This document shows, in pieces, positions 30,558 through 38,018 of a DNA stretch of 42,194 bases; positions within the stretch are counted from its first letter, which is position 1; each line of letters begins with the position of its first letter. The position numbers and the translations under genes are program-made. This DNA comes from a virus. The notes beneath the pieces are model-generated. The model saw only the letters and a program-made list of their open reading frames with translations, was not told the DNA's origin and ran no database searches. The DNA is taken from IMG/VR virus record IMGVR_UViG_3300046836_000222, positions 1 to 42,194 of that record; one strand, given 5' to 3'.

Positions 30558-30807
30558 TGGGCCCCAGATCATAGACGATCGAGATCAGGCAGCGATCGCA
30601 CCGCACTTCATGAAAGCGCGCACGGACCCACCGATCACGCATCTCCCCGTAGGGAGGCACGATCACTTTAAGCCGTGAGAGGCACTTTGGACACTGCGGC
30701 ATCGCGCACTGGAGCGCTCGCGTCTTGGGTATAGACGGCGTACGCGCCGCGAGAGCGGCGGCTGAGACCGCACCGACGAGGCCGGTGAACAGACTCCGTC
30801 TCGTCAC
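30547..30807 (-). CDS. Zinc-ribbon protein with twin-arginine-like N-terminus, 86 aa
   Basis: The N-terminus MTRRSLFTGLVGAVSAAALA looks like a twin-arginine signal (RR, hydrophobic core, A-x-A), followed by CPKCLSRLKVIVP ... VRCDRCLISIVYD, a zinc ribbon. An exported zinc ribbon is odd; possibly the N-terminus is only a membrane anchor. It overlaps neighbours by 4 and 11 nt. Confidence 0.5.
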   Translation of the reverse strand: MTRRSLFTGLVGAVSAAALAARTPSIPKTRALQCAMPQCPKCLSRLKVIVPPYGEMRDRWVRARFHEVRCDRCLISIVYDLGPNGL

Positions 30808-31055
30808 TGGCCGTTCTTCAACTTGTACGTGAGGCTGTTGAGCATGGACTTCGCGGAGTTCTTGCCGCCCATCTTTGGGTACTTCGCGTGAACGGCGGCA
30901 TCGATCTTCGCCTTCTCGTCTGGCGTCGCAAACTTCGACGCGTCTGTCTCGGCCATCGCGGCGTGGGACTTGTCGTTGATCGGATAGTTCTTCCCCGGCA
31001 GGGCGTACTCGCTCTGCGGCATCGCTTTGCGTTGGGCGGACGTGAGGACTCCCAT
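30804..31055 (-). CDS. Small phage protein, 83 aa, SDYALPG-type
   Basis: AMPQSEYALPGKNYPINDKS, HAAMAETDASKFATPDEKAK, VHAKYPKMGG. This MPxSxYALPGkxYPIxDxxHA pattern is widespread in phage and bacterial genomes (DUF6582-like), usually next to portal or protease genes. The role is not established. It starts one base into the portal stop (TAATG), so it is in the structural operon. Confidence 0.65.
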   Translation of the reverse strand: MGVLTSAQRKAMPQSEYALPGKNYPINDKSHAAMAETDASKFATPDEKAKIDAAVHAKYPKMGGKNSAKSMLNSLTYKLKNGQ

Positions 31056-33196
31056 TACATCACCGGCCTTCCGTCGCGGTTGCCGGTGAGTGCCCCGGCG
31101 TGCTTGTTCACGGGCTCGAGACCACCGGGTGTCCCTTCGAGGGCATGATGCGGTCCCGTCTGGGGAGGCGCGCCGCCGATGCCGGGCGTCTGCGAGCCGA
31201 TGACGTTCCCGGTCCCGGCGCCTGGGGCGACCATGCCGCCGTGGGTCATCTGGAGCATGGTCTGGATCGCGGCCGGATCGACTTGCACACCCAACTTCGT
31301 CAGGATGTCGAGGACCACCGGGTTGCTCATGTCGGCCCCGGTGAAGGAGAGCGCGACCTTGGGCGGCTCCGCTTGCTTGGGAGGAGGCGGTTGCACCATC
31401 TTGGCCGGATCCTTCCCGAAGTCCCGTGCGAGTTGGCGCAAGAGTTCGGGCCGGTTGCTTTCCGGGGCGTTACTCATCAGGTTCGTGTACTGGAGATCTT
31501 GGGCGCGTTTTTGCGCTTCGTCAATCTTTAACTGCGAATCCGGCATGATGTCGTAGGCATACCGCCCCGCAATGAGCGTCTGATCCCACGCCGTGAGGCG
31601 TTTCGTCCCATCCCGTCCCACCCACGCCACGTAGTCCTGCTCGGTGGCGAACCGCTGGAGGAGACTGTCGTACTTCCGCACGCCTTGCAGGATCTGGCTC
31701 ATGAAGCGATCCTGCTCGGCGCTCGTCCGCACGTTGCTCGTGGCCTGGGCGGTGCTGATCTCGGTCGCTGAGAGGACCTTGTCGTTCGTGGTGCCGCTCT
31801 GGTTCGGCCCCAAGGCGAGCGTCTCGTTGATCTTCTGCTCGATCGCGGCCCGGCCTTGGATGTCGGACATCGCCTTCTCAAGACGGGGCAACTGGGCGAT
31901 GACGCGGTCGATTCCCGCCGCCAAGATGGAGGCATCGACGCCGGCGCCGTCCCCTTCGTCCCCAGAGGCGAGAATCTCCAGGGCCGTCTTGATGCGGTGG
32001 TCGTAGAGGAACTTCGGGATGTTGGCATCCCGCATCTTGATGTCCTGGGACACCCAGCGGTTCATCTGCCGCACCAGGGGATCGGTCATCTGGGCATCCG
32101 AGGGCACGTAGGCCGCATCGGGCATGTCCCGCAGCGTCACGACGTGAATCGGATACCCCTCCATCGAGTCCGCCGTGAGGCGTCCACTGTTGGGATCGAG
32201 GCTCTGATACGGGCTCTTGACGTGCTTCGCGGGGGCTTCGAGACCACGCACGAGGACCAGGCGCCGTTGAAGCTGCCGATGGGTGACGGAGCCATCGATG
32301 ACCGCGGGGCGGTACCAGAGTTCTACAAACTCAAGGAGTTGCCCGGTCCCGGCTTCCCGCATGACCCCACCGGTCTGGGGGGTGTCGAAGACGTGCTCAT
32401 CTCGCGTGGCGTTGGGCTCGAAATCGGCTGGGACGAGGCCTTCCTGCTTGGCGAGGGCCAAGGGCTTGACGCCTTGGAAGCCCATCCAGGGGGCATCGTC
32501 GTACCGCTGGGAGCGCCAGTCGTGGGGAATGAGGAGTTTTTTGCTGCTGAACTTCCGCCACGTCCACTCTTCGTGGATCGTCACCGGCACGGGTTCTCCG
32601 GTCATCGGATCGGGGACCGGCACCTTGTCGCATTCGTAGGCGATGTAGGACGGGCCACACCCCGAAACCTGCAAGATGTCAAATAGGAGTTCGTTCGCCA
32701 ACCACTTCAGGTCCACACCCCCGGCCCCGAGCTTCGCCTTGAGGATGGCCTGCTTGATCGAGACGATGTCTTCCGCCGTGTGCTGCTGGCCGTCGGGTCC
32801 GATCGTCACATCCTGCAGGGGGAAGAGCGGGGTCAGGATGAGGTCGGGGCTCCGATAGAAGATCGTATCCTTCTTTTGTTCGGTGTTGCGGAAGTGGATG
32901 TTGCTGTTGAGCGTGTCGGGGTCGGTCGTCGGGAGATACGACCGGAGGAGCGTTTCCCAGCGGGTTTCCCGGTCTTTTCTGGCTCGAACCGCTTGATCGA
33001 CCCGTCCCCACCACGCCGCGAGGTCGTCGGCCGACATCGGGATGGGGGTGTCGTCAATCTTCGGGACCGCGGGAGGCGCCTGTTGCAGCGGCGTCGGCAT
33101 CGGCTGCGCCTGCGCGAGACCGGGGATGGCCGGTGGGGCCATCGGACCCTGTCCACCCATCTGGGGCGGCATCCCCACGGTAGGAGGCGGATACAT
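31055..33196 (-). CDS. Portal protein, 713 aa
   Basis: Immediately follows terL (stop TAG abuts ATG). A disordered Pro/Met/Gly N-terminus precedes ADDLAAWWGRVDQAVRARKD, LLRSYLPTTDPDTLNSNIHF, YRSPDLILTPLFPLQDVTIG. The middle carries LLFDILQVSGCGPSYIAYEC, and a long helical C-terminal part (QFMSQILQGV-like, YAYDIMPDSQLKIDEAQKRA) would form the stem and crown. Its size and order are those of podoviral portals, which form the dodecameric DNA gate. Confidence 0.8.
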   Translation of the reverse strand: MYPPPTVGMPPQMGGQGPMAPPAIPGLAQAQPMPTPLQQAPPAVPKIDDTPIPMSADDLAAWWGRVDQAVRARKDRETRWETLLRSYLPTTDPDTLNSNIHFRNTEQKKDTIFYRSPDLILTPLFPLQDVTIGPDGQQHTAEDIVSIKQAILKAKLGAGGVDLKWLANELLFDILQVSGCGPSYIAYECDKVPVPDPMTGEPVPVTIHEEWTWRKFSSKKLLIPHDWRSQRYDDAPWMGFQGVKPLALAKQEGLVPADFEPNATRDEHVFDTPQTGGVMREAGTGQLLEFVELWYRPAVIDGSVTHRQLQRRLVLVRGLEAPAKHVKSPYQSLDPNSGRLTADSMEGYPIHVVTLRDMPDAAYVPSDAQMTDPLVRQMNRWVSQDIKMRDANIPKFLYDHRIKTALEILASGDEGDGAGVDASILAAGIDRVIAQLPRLEKAMSDIQGRAAIEQKINETLALGPNQSGTTNDKVLSATEISTAQATSNVRTSAEQDRFMSQILQGVRKYDSLLQRFATEQDYVAWVGRDGTKRLTAWDQTLIAGRYAYDIMPDSQLKIDEAQKRAQDLQYTNLMSNAPESNRPELLRQLARDFGKDPAKMVQPPPPKQAEPPKVALSFTGADMSNPVVLDILTKLGVQVDPAAIQTMLQMTHGGMVAPGAGTGNVIGSQTPGIGGAPPQTGPHHALEGTPGGLEPVNKHAGALTGNRDGRPVM

Positions 33197-35719
33197 CTAG
33201 CGGACACCCCAGCGGGAGGGGGCCATCGGCTTGCGGAGGGCTTGTTTCACGAGCGCCCCCACGGTGCCGGGAGAGAACGACGGAGACGACACGGTCCCAA
33301 TAGCGGGAGCGCCGGGGGACATCGCCCCGTAGCGCCACGCGTCACAATTATGCACGAGGACGCCCTCAGCGTAATACTCGCCCGCGTGCTCCACGGTGAG
33401 GTTATAGACCGGGATCCCGCCGCGCACTCTCAATTCCACGCTCTCGACTACGGTAGGCGCAGGAGAGGGAGCAACTACGGGTGGGTGCGTACTTGTTCGC
33501 GCGGAAGGGCGATCCGCACACCACGCAGACGCGATCCACGTCGTCACACCGTTGGGCGCGGCGCCATCGAGACTTACAGACATTCCCGCAGAACCGTCCG
33601 CCGCATTGAGCGGAGACGTCGAGAAAACGCCCGCGACAGTGGTCGCATGACTTCTCCACCCCAGGATGCGGTTTCGCGATGCTGTGCGCGGCCTGCTGCC
33701 GATGCCACGCGCGTCCCTCTGCCGACCGATGCCAATCACGAGAGGCGTCCACCATCTTCGCATGGTGCGTCGGATCGACGGGGCGGCCTTTCGCGTGTTG
33801 GCTGAGATGGTCGAATGCGGGGAGACATTCGAGATTCCCGAGGGCGTTATTGCGTGGATCGTTGTCGCGATGGTGGATGTGATGGCCGCGCGGAATCGGT
33901 CCCACCAGACGACGCCATTTCGCGCGGGCGTCTCGGTGACACCAGGAGAGGTCGGGTCGCTGTCCCATGCCGAGAGTATATCACCGTATCTCAGCGTATC
34001 CATACTCCTAAACTCCCCGTCGGCCCAGATCGGATGATTGTCCGTGCCCAGGAGTGTCCGCCCCGTAGAGAGTTCAACGCTCCATAGTCGATCGGTATAG
34101 CCCGTGACTCCACATGCGCGCACGCCCCGAAGTCCCTGACGCGTCCAGACGCGATCCCCGACGACGATGGTCTCGATCGGCCGTTCTCCGTGTTCCGTCG
34201 CGATCCGTGTGCCGGCAACAAGGCAGGCGTGGTCATCGCCCGTACTGTCACAATCGTCTGGGTTCTGCTTACTGGACTGTATGGAGGGTATCGTACGTGT
34301 CAAGTATCCGGCATCGGGATGGAACACCAGCCACGGGATCCCATCAGGGGCGTCTCGGAGGAGTCCTTGACACCGCTTCCACCCGTTGACGCGGTCGTTG
34401 TCCCCACGGATGATCGGCAGGCCGTAGTAGGAGAGCGTCTGGGCAATCGACTGGCCGAGAAAGCCATCCTTACTATGCGTGGCGCCGGTCTTGTTGAACA
34501 TCGAGGGATCACCGACCGTGTAGGTCGAGGCGCTATCGATCCCTAACTCGGCGTCCCGCGCCAAGACTCGTCTCGCGACTTCGGGTTCATCGAGGCCCTG
34601 AAACTTCCAGTCGTCCCGGATGTACAACCGATGGTCTGGCAGGACCGCCCACCAGAGGACACACCCCGGGGCGTTGAAGCCCCAATCCATCGACCGGAAC
34701 CACCGACATCCACTCGGCGTCCCCCAGTCCCGCACATGGTGAGAGGCCCGGTACCGCGAGAAAAACTGCCCCGCAAAGACCCGCCAGTCCCCGTGTCTGA
34801 GTTGCTCGTACCGCCACCGAGGCAGAATCGCGAGCTTCTGGGACTCGTACTCCGGGTCCTGGTAGGGGTTATCTTCCAGAGACGCCGGCATATAGAGGTA
34901 GTTCTTCGGGTCGTAGACCTTCGCCAAGGCCGGGTAGACCTCGAAGTCCGGCGTATGGTCAATGAAGAAGTCCAGGAGCCACTGACTGCACGGACCCCCA
35001 GGATTGCTCGCGACGAAGAATCGTGGCTTCACCGGACGGCCCGCTTGGTCCCGGTACACCTCTCTGGCGCGGGTAGACAGTTCCCCCAAGGGACTGATGC
35101 CGTCATCCATCAAGGGGTACTGGGAACCCTCCTCCGCCACAATCGCCCCGTAGTTCGTGCCCAGATGGTGCCGAATCGCCGCCGCATCGCTCATGTGCCC
35201 ACAGTCGATGTAACTCCCGCTCGAGGGGAAGTAGACCTGCGCCGGCGGTCCCTGCTTAAACACCCCGCCCAGCAGCGGGACTTCCTGCTCCATAAACCGC
35301 AAGTGCGTCTTTTTGAGTTCGTCGTTCGTCTCCCGCAATAACAACGCCGTATGCCCCGGCGTCATCAACGACCGCCGATACAACCACCACCGCATCCCGT
35401 GACTCTTCCCAGGCCCCGCCTGCCCGCCCCACAGCACATACGGCGCGTCCGTCTCCTCAAACGCACACTGGCTCGGAAGAGGCAAGTTCAGACACCGCTT
35501 CCCCGCCTCCCCGCCCAACTCCTTCGCCGCCTTCACCGAGACGTCCACGATGATCGCCCCATCGACCTGCTTCTGCGTACACGGCGGGTGCGCACAGAAC
35601 CAACACCGCCGCCCCAGAAACTCCCCCACCACCATCGGTCCCTTGCACCAGGTGCAGATGGCCATGTGGTGCTTGGTCCCTATCGGGTCACGAAGCAGGT
35701 CTGCGTAGACCGGACTCAT
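33197..35719 (-). CDS. terL: Terminase large subunit interrupted by an intein, 840 aa
   Basis: Start ATG 35719 overlaps the upstream HNH stop by ATGA. N-terminal zinc finger (CTWCKG...CWFCAHPPC). ATPase domain: Walker A GGQAGPGKSHG, Walker B-type YGAIVAEEGSQ, motif III FFVASNPGG. Nuclease domain: FRSMDWGFNAP (first acid), TYTVGDPSMFN (second acid), and GDDHA-CDAWRYG (third acid), where the intein is inserted between A and C. After splicing the extein is about 547 aa, normal for TerL. It cuts and translocates DNA into the head. Activity should require splicing because the third acidic motif is split. Confidence 0.9.
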   Translation of the reverse strand: MSPVYADLLRDPIGTKHHMAICTWCKGPMVVGEFLGRRCWFCAHPPCTQKQVDGAIIVDVSVKAAKELGGEAGKRCLNLPLPSQCAFEETDAPYVLWGGQAGPGKSHGMRWWLYRRSLMTPGHTALLLRETNDELKKTHLRFMEQEVPLLGGVFKQGPPAQVYFPSSGSYIDCGHMSDAAAIRHHLGTNYGAIVAEEGSQYPLMDDGISPLGELSTRAREVYRDQAGRPVKPRFFVASNPGGPCSQWLLDFFIDHTPDFEVYPALAKVYDPKNYLYMPASLEDNPYQDPEYESQKLAILPRWRYEQLRHGDWRVFAGQFFSRYRASHHVRDWGTPSGCRWFRSMDWGFNAPGCVLWWAVLPDHRLYIRDDWKFQGLDEPEVARRVLARDAELGIDSASTYTVGDPSMFNKTGATHSKDGFLGQSIAQTLSYYGLPIIRGDNDRVNGWKRCQGLLRDAPDGIPWLVFHPDAGYLTRTIPSIQSSKQNPDDCDSTGDDHACLVAGTRIATEHGERPIETIVVGDRVWTRQGLRGVRACGVTGYTDRLWSVELSTGRTLLGTDNHPIWADGEFRSMDTLRYGDILSAWDSDPTSPGVTETPARNGVVWWDRFRAAITSTIATTIHAITPSGISNVSPHSTISANTRKAAPSIRRTMRRWWTPLVIGIGRQRDARGIGSRPRTASRNRILGWRSHATTVAGVFSTSPLNAADGSAGMSVSLDGAAPNGVTTWIASAWCADRPSARTSTHPPVVAPSPAPTVVESVELRVRGGIPVYNLTVEHAGEYYAEGVLVHNCDAWRYGAMSPGAPAIGTVSSPSFSPGTVGALVKQALRKPMAPSRWGVR
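33402..33968 (-). CDS. HNH endonuclease encoded out of frame inside the intein, 188 aa
   Basis: MGQRPDLSWCHRDARAKWRR, then GHHIHHRDNDPRNNALGNLE, a typical HNH core with HH...N...H; next a WH.S.EG..WH repeat (SRDWHRSAEGRAWHRQQ), and two zinc fingers (CDHCRGRFLDV ... FCGNVCKSRWRR, CVVCGSPF ... CSLSCA). This is the family usually fused in frame within phage inteins, but here it lies in a different frame, with TGA upstream and TAA at 33402. It has its own extended -10 promoter and no RBS. Probable homing nuclease of the intein. Confidence 0.75.
   Translation of the reverse strand: MGQRPDLSWCHRDARAKWRRLVGPIPRGHHIHHRDNDPRNNALGNLECLPAFDHLSQHAKGRPVDPTHHAKMVDASRDWHRSAEGRAWHRQQAAHSIAKPHPGVEKSCDHCRGRFLDVSAQCGGRFCGNVCKSRWRRAQRCDDVDRVCVVCGSPFRANKYAPTRSCSLSCAYRSRERGIESARRDPGL
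33975..34002 (-). promoter_or_regulatory. Promoter of the intein-internal HNH gene
   Basis: Minus strand: TGA-TATACT (extended -10, hexamer at 33980-33975) lies 6 nt before the ATG at 33968; TGGATA with a 16-nt spacer is a possible -35. Directly upstream are two tandem 10-bp repeats with one mismatch (33991-34000 GATACGCTGA and 33981-33990 GATACGGTGA). The sequence also codes for the intein. Confidence 0.5.
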
Positions 35720-36150
35720 CGATGGCCCTTCGGACCCCAGCGGGCAAACCGGGTCGCCACCGCCTTCGCACGAGACGCCGCCGCTTCGGGTGCGTGTTCC
35801 TTCATATGGCACCAGACGCACAGACGCTCAAGGTTCTCCAGCCTGTTGTCCAGAAAGTCCCGGTTCTTGTGGTGCAGGCACGACTGGCGCGTCTCCCCAC
35901 AGCGTTCACAGGGCCGAGGCGGGTAGTGACGTCTCGCCCACCCCAACGCCCCAGACCGTGTCGTGAACGGCTTCGACGGATCCCGCGCGACGAACAGCCC
36001 CCTCGACGCCAACGCCTCACGCGCACAGACCGCTCCGCAATACACCATCCGCCGGTACTGCCACCGCCCACGCGCCCTCGCTTGCGCATCCTGACTCTCC
36101 GCGTTTGGGACATCCAGCGCCGCTTGACACCATCGGCATACACGTTCCAT
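35716..36150 (-). CDS. HNH endonuclease before terL, 144 aa
   Basis: N-terminal zinc finger (CRWCQAALDV ... YCGAVCAREA), then PPRPCERCGETRQSCLHHKN, FLDNRLENLERLCVWCHMKE: a compact HNH with HH and a final H. It overlaps terL by ATGA. HNH proteins next to terminase often assist DNA packaging in cos phages, but many are homing enzymes; both remain possible. It has its own promoter (extended -10 with 6 nt to ATG). Confidence 0.8.
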   Translation of the reverse strand: MERVCRWCQAALDVPNAESQDAQARARGRWQYRRMVYCGAVCAREALASRGLFVARDPSKPFTTRSGALGWARRHYPPRPCERCGETRQSCLHHKNRDFLDNRLENLERLCVWCHMKEHAPEAAASRAKAVATRFARWGPKGHR

Positions 36151-36165
36151 AGACCAAGTCTAGCA
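36150..36165 (-). promoter_or_regulatory. Leaderless extended -10 promoter before the HNH-terL genes
   Basis: TGC-TAGACT (minus strand, hexamer 36162-36157) is 6 nt from the ATG at 36150. No good -35. The region 36150-36162 is a palindrome, TAGAC-CAA-GTCTA, which covers the -10 and start, a possible operator or bend site. Confidence 0.5.
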
Positions 36166-36375
36166 TGACACCGATAGGATATGCCGACAATCTGAGAGAA
36201 ACCTTAGGAAATACGCAGATTGCATACAGAGCGACCTACGCATAAATAACCCTTTTTACTCTAATTTGCCTATCGAGCGGCTCTCTCAACCGCCCTTTAG
36301 ACCAGGGTCGTCTGGGCTGTCCCACCACGCGCCTGGCCCCGCGATGGGACCCGTCGAAAACCCCGCGCCGGCGAA
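36166..36375. other. AT-richer non-coding spacer between terS and HNH-terL
   Basis: No gene fits here. Positions about 36200-36275 are clearly AT-richer than the rest of the genome, including ATAAATAACCCTTTTTACTC and two TACGCA copies. The remainder (36290-36375) is GC-rich with short stems. Its place between the terminase genes makes it a candidate packaging start (pac/cos) or late promoter region, but no match to a known site was seen. Confidence 0.4.
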
Positions 36376-36396
36376 GGGGGAGGGGTAGAGGGTGGG
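36376..36396 (+). other. Potential G-quadruplex
   Basis: Five Gs, A, four Gs, TAGA, three Gs, T and three Gs on the plus strand: four G runs with short loops. It lies just downstream of terS (read leftwards), next to a palindrome, and could affect replication or transcription or mark packaging DNA. Confidence 0.45.
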
Positions 36397-36397
36397 T

Positions 36398-36412
36398 GTC
36401 TCATAATGAGAC
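36398..36412. repeat. 15-bp palindrome downstream of terS
   Basis: GTCTCATAATGAGAC: 7-bp perfect arms around one base, 24 bp after the terS stop. Candidate terminase or regulator binding site, or weak terminator. Confidence 0.45.
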
Positions 36413-36436
36413 GTGCCCGTATTTAGCTGACCCACG

Positions 36437-36988
36437 CTACTTTAGTGGATCTGTCTCGTTCTGGGACACTAAGGCAGGGAATGACTGTAACTCTACCCCG
36501 TCTGCTGCTTTAGCGTCCGCTCCGGCTAGGAGAATGCCCACCTTCACGTCCCCCACGTTCCCACCCAGCTGCACGACAACCCTCGGCACCTGGCTATCGT
36601 CCTTCCGCAGCGCAAACTGTTCCGGATCCGTCCGTTCGAGCGTCCACGCCGCCGCCGTCCAGAACTGCGGTTTCTCACTCGCAGCCTTGATTCTATTGAG
36701 CAATTCGAGCTTTCCTCGAGCTCGAGCTTCTTTTAGCGCGAGGATAAAGGCTGTGTGTGGCGGAGACTGTTGGGGGTTGTCGGAGACGTTCTTCTGCCAG
36801 CGTTGGAGTGTTTCTGGATGGAGGCCGGCCGCTTCGCAAGCGGATTTATCGTTCAGGCCGGCGGTAGCCGCGTCTATGAGGGCTTGGAGGGTAACGGGAT
36901 CGGCGAGGTGCGAATTGAGGGCCGCGCTATTGGTAGAAGAGACACTGGCTCTGTAGTTTCTGGCGATCTCTTCAATCTCTGGCGACAT
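36437..36988 (-). CDS. terS: Terminase small subunit (HTH type), 183 aa
   Basis: Pattern LQALIDAATAGLNDKSACEA then AGLHPETLQRWQ is an HTH; next KEARARGKLELLNRIKAASE and WTAAAWTLERTDPEQFALRK. The AW.LER..PE.F signature is typical of phage small-terminase proteins. It probably recognises the packaging site and recruits TerL. Separated from terL by a spacer and an HNH gene. No classical RBS precedes the ATG; TACACT lies 9 nt upstream and may give a near-leaderless transcript. The C-terminus (QNETDPLK) is acidic. Confidence 0.7.
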   Translation of the reverse strand: MSPEIEEIARNYRASVSSTNSAALNSHLADPVTLQALIDAATAGLNDKSACEAAGLHPETLQRWQKNVSDNPQQSPPHTAFILALKEARARGKLELLNRIKAASEKPQFWTAAAWTLERTDPEQFALRKDDSQVPRVVVQLGGNVGDVKVGILLAGADAKAADGVELQSFPALVSQNETDPLK

Positions 36989-37048
36989 ACGCTGAGGAGT
37001 GTAACCGAAGATTTCTTCTGCTCGATGTAGATTTATCTGTCCTAGCTA

Positions 37049-37077
37049 TTGACTCTCAGATGGGAGTCTGTTACTCT
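37049..37077 (+). promoter_or_regulatory. Rightward early promoter
   Basis: TTGACT (37049-37054), 17-nt spacer, TACTCT (37072-37077) on the plus strand. Inside it, GACTC (37051-37055) and GAGTC (37064-37068) form an inverted repeat, a possible operator. Transcription would start near 37084 and has a 45-nt leader before 37128. It drives the plus-strand operon, divergent from terS. Confidence 0.65.
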
Positions 37078-37127
37078 TCCTGTGTTGGCGCAATGAGGCG
37101 CCCATCACGCTCCGAAAGGGAAAGCAG

Positions 37128-37319
37128 ATGAGAACAGAAACCCGCTCCGTAGAGTTCGTCCCGCCTTCGCACGGTCTCCGTGGCTACACCATTGTCCGCA
37201 ATGACCGCAATCCGTCCGATATGCGCTACGAGGTCGTCTTCCAGTGGAAGTCGCACGTGTCGTGGCGTTTCTTCAGCACCAAACGGGCCGCGCTGAGTTT
37301 CGCACAGGAGGTGCGCTAA
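37128..37319 (+). CDS. Small early protein 1, 63 aa
   Basis: First gene of the plus-strand operon, with AAAGGGAAAG upstream of the ATG. MRTETRSVEFVPPSHGLRGY, TIVRNDRNPSDMRYEVVFQW, FFSTKRAALSFAQEV: a strand-rich centre then a C-terminal helix, soluble and basic. Early position and small size are typical of host-takeover or anti-defence proteins. Unknown family. Confidence 0.55.
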   Translation: MRTETRSVEFVPPSHGLRGYTIVRNDRNPSDMRYEVVFQWKSHVSWRFFSTKRAALSFAQEVR

Positions 37320-37531
37320 TGGCAACCTTTCACGTCTTTACCCGCACCTGGTGGATCCGCAATCCCGCATGGCCGAACGGACGTGAGCCCGGAGCCGGAC
37401 GCAAGCATACCCTTCGGCGCCACGTCGACACCGAAGCGGAAGCCCGCGCGATCTGCCAGCAGTATAACACCACGCATGAGCCGGGATTCCTGAGCCGGAA
37501 AGCGGAATATCAGACGGAAGGGAGCCGGTAA
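37319..37531 (+). CDS. Small early protein 2, 70 aa
   Basis: The ATG overlaps the previous TAA (TAATG). MATFHVFTRTWWIRNPAWPN, then GAGRKHTLRRHVDTEAEARA, ICQQYNTTHEPGFLSRKAEY. The aromatic N-terminus (FTRTWWIRNPAWP) with following basic segment resembles small phage DUF-type proteins with a WW-like strand, then a helix. Unknown function. Confidence 0.55.
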   Translation: MATFHVFTRTWWIRNPAWPNGREPGAGRKHTLRRHVDTEAEARAICQQYNTTHEPGFLSRKAEYQTEGSR

Positions 37532-37776
37532 TGGCTACGCAAACCTTCCTGTGCGATCCGTCAGACGTCGCATGGTTGCTCGAGACGCACCTGGCGCCGT
37601 CGAACGTCGATCAACCAGTCCCCGCGTTTGAATCGTTCATGCTCGCCGGCCGAGAAGACCGCCCCGACCGTCTGGACCTGTTCGATGAACAGGAGCCCCG
37701 GTACTACGCACTGCCGATTGCCGTCTATTACCTGGAACCGTCTACCGGACGCTATACGACAGGAGTACGCGCATGA
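37531..37776 (+). CDS. Small early protein 3, 81 aa
   Basis: TAATG overlap with the previous gene. MATQTFLCDPSDVAWLLETH, then a long acidic part (GREDRPDRLDLFDEQEPRYY), and ALPIAVYYLEPSTGRYTTGV. Net negative charge suggests a mimic or binder of basic partners, which would fit an inhibitor, but this is speculative. It overlaps the next gene by ATGA. Confidence 0.55.
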   Translation: MATQTFLCDPSDVAWLLETHLAPSNVDQPVPAFESFMLAGREDRPDRLDLFDEQEPRYYALPIAVYYLEPSTGRYTTGVRA

Positions 37777-38018
37777 TCTGCCACTGCGGACACAGCGACA
37801 CGAAACACGCCGCGAACGGGTGCCATGCGCTCGGCTGTCAGTGCATCCGCATGAGGGCACCGATCACGCCGGACTGGCGCGCCTACCGCGATCCGCTCTC
37901 GGTCCCTGTTCCACCCTGCGCGGTCTGCGGCAAACCAGTACCAGACGCCTACGCCATGCTCGCCGATGCGACCCGGTTCTGTTCCGCCGCGTGCTACGAA
38001 CAGTGGGTGCGGCGATGA
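37773..38018 (+). CDS. Double zinc-finger protein, 81 aa
   Basis: MICHCGHSDTKHAANGCHAL, GCQCIRM forms a first CxC/CxC cluster; CAVCGKPVPD ... FCSAACYEQWVRR is a treble-clef finger like those found in HNH proteins. It overlaps the following HNH gene by ATGA. It could be a partner or decayed N-terminal part of the nuclease. Confidence 0.55.
   Translation: MICHCGHSDTKHAANGCHALGCQCIRMRAPITPDWRAYRDPLSVPVPPCAVCGKPVPDAYAMLADATRFCSAACYEQWVRR

Larger units (their letters stand above)
33347..34225 (-). other. Intein in TerL, 293 aa
   Basis: Starts Cys (CLVAGTRIATEHGERPIETI, block A), with GDRVWT, then GTDNHPIW (block B, TxxH-like), and ends VYNLTVEHAGEYYAEGVLVH-Asn followed by Cys of the extein (blocks F/G). 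All splicing residues (Cys1, block B His, penultimate His, terminal Asn, +1 Cys) are present, so splicing should work. Between blocks B and F, about 170 residues carry no recognisable domain in this frame; instead a complete HNH gene is encoded there in another frame (33402-33968). Confidence 0.85.

Noticed and set aside
33197-35719. Frameshifted or broken terL
   Set aside because: The frame is open throughout and intein junction residues are all present, so it is an intein, not a lesion.
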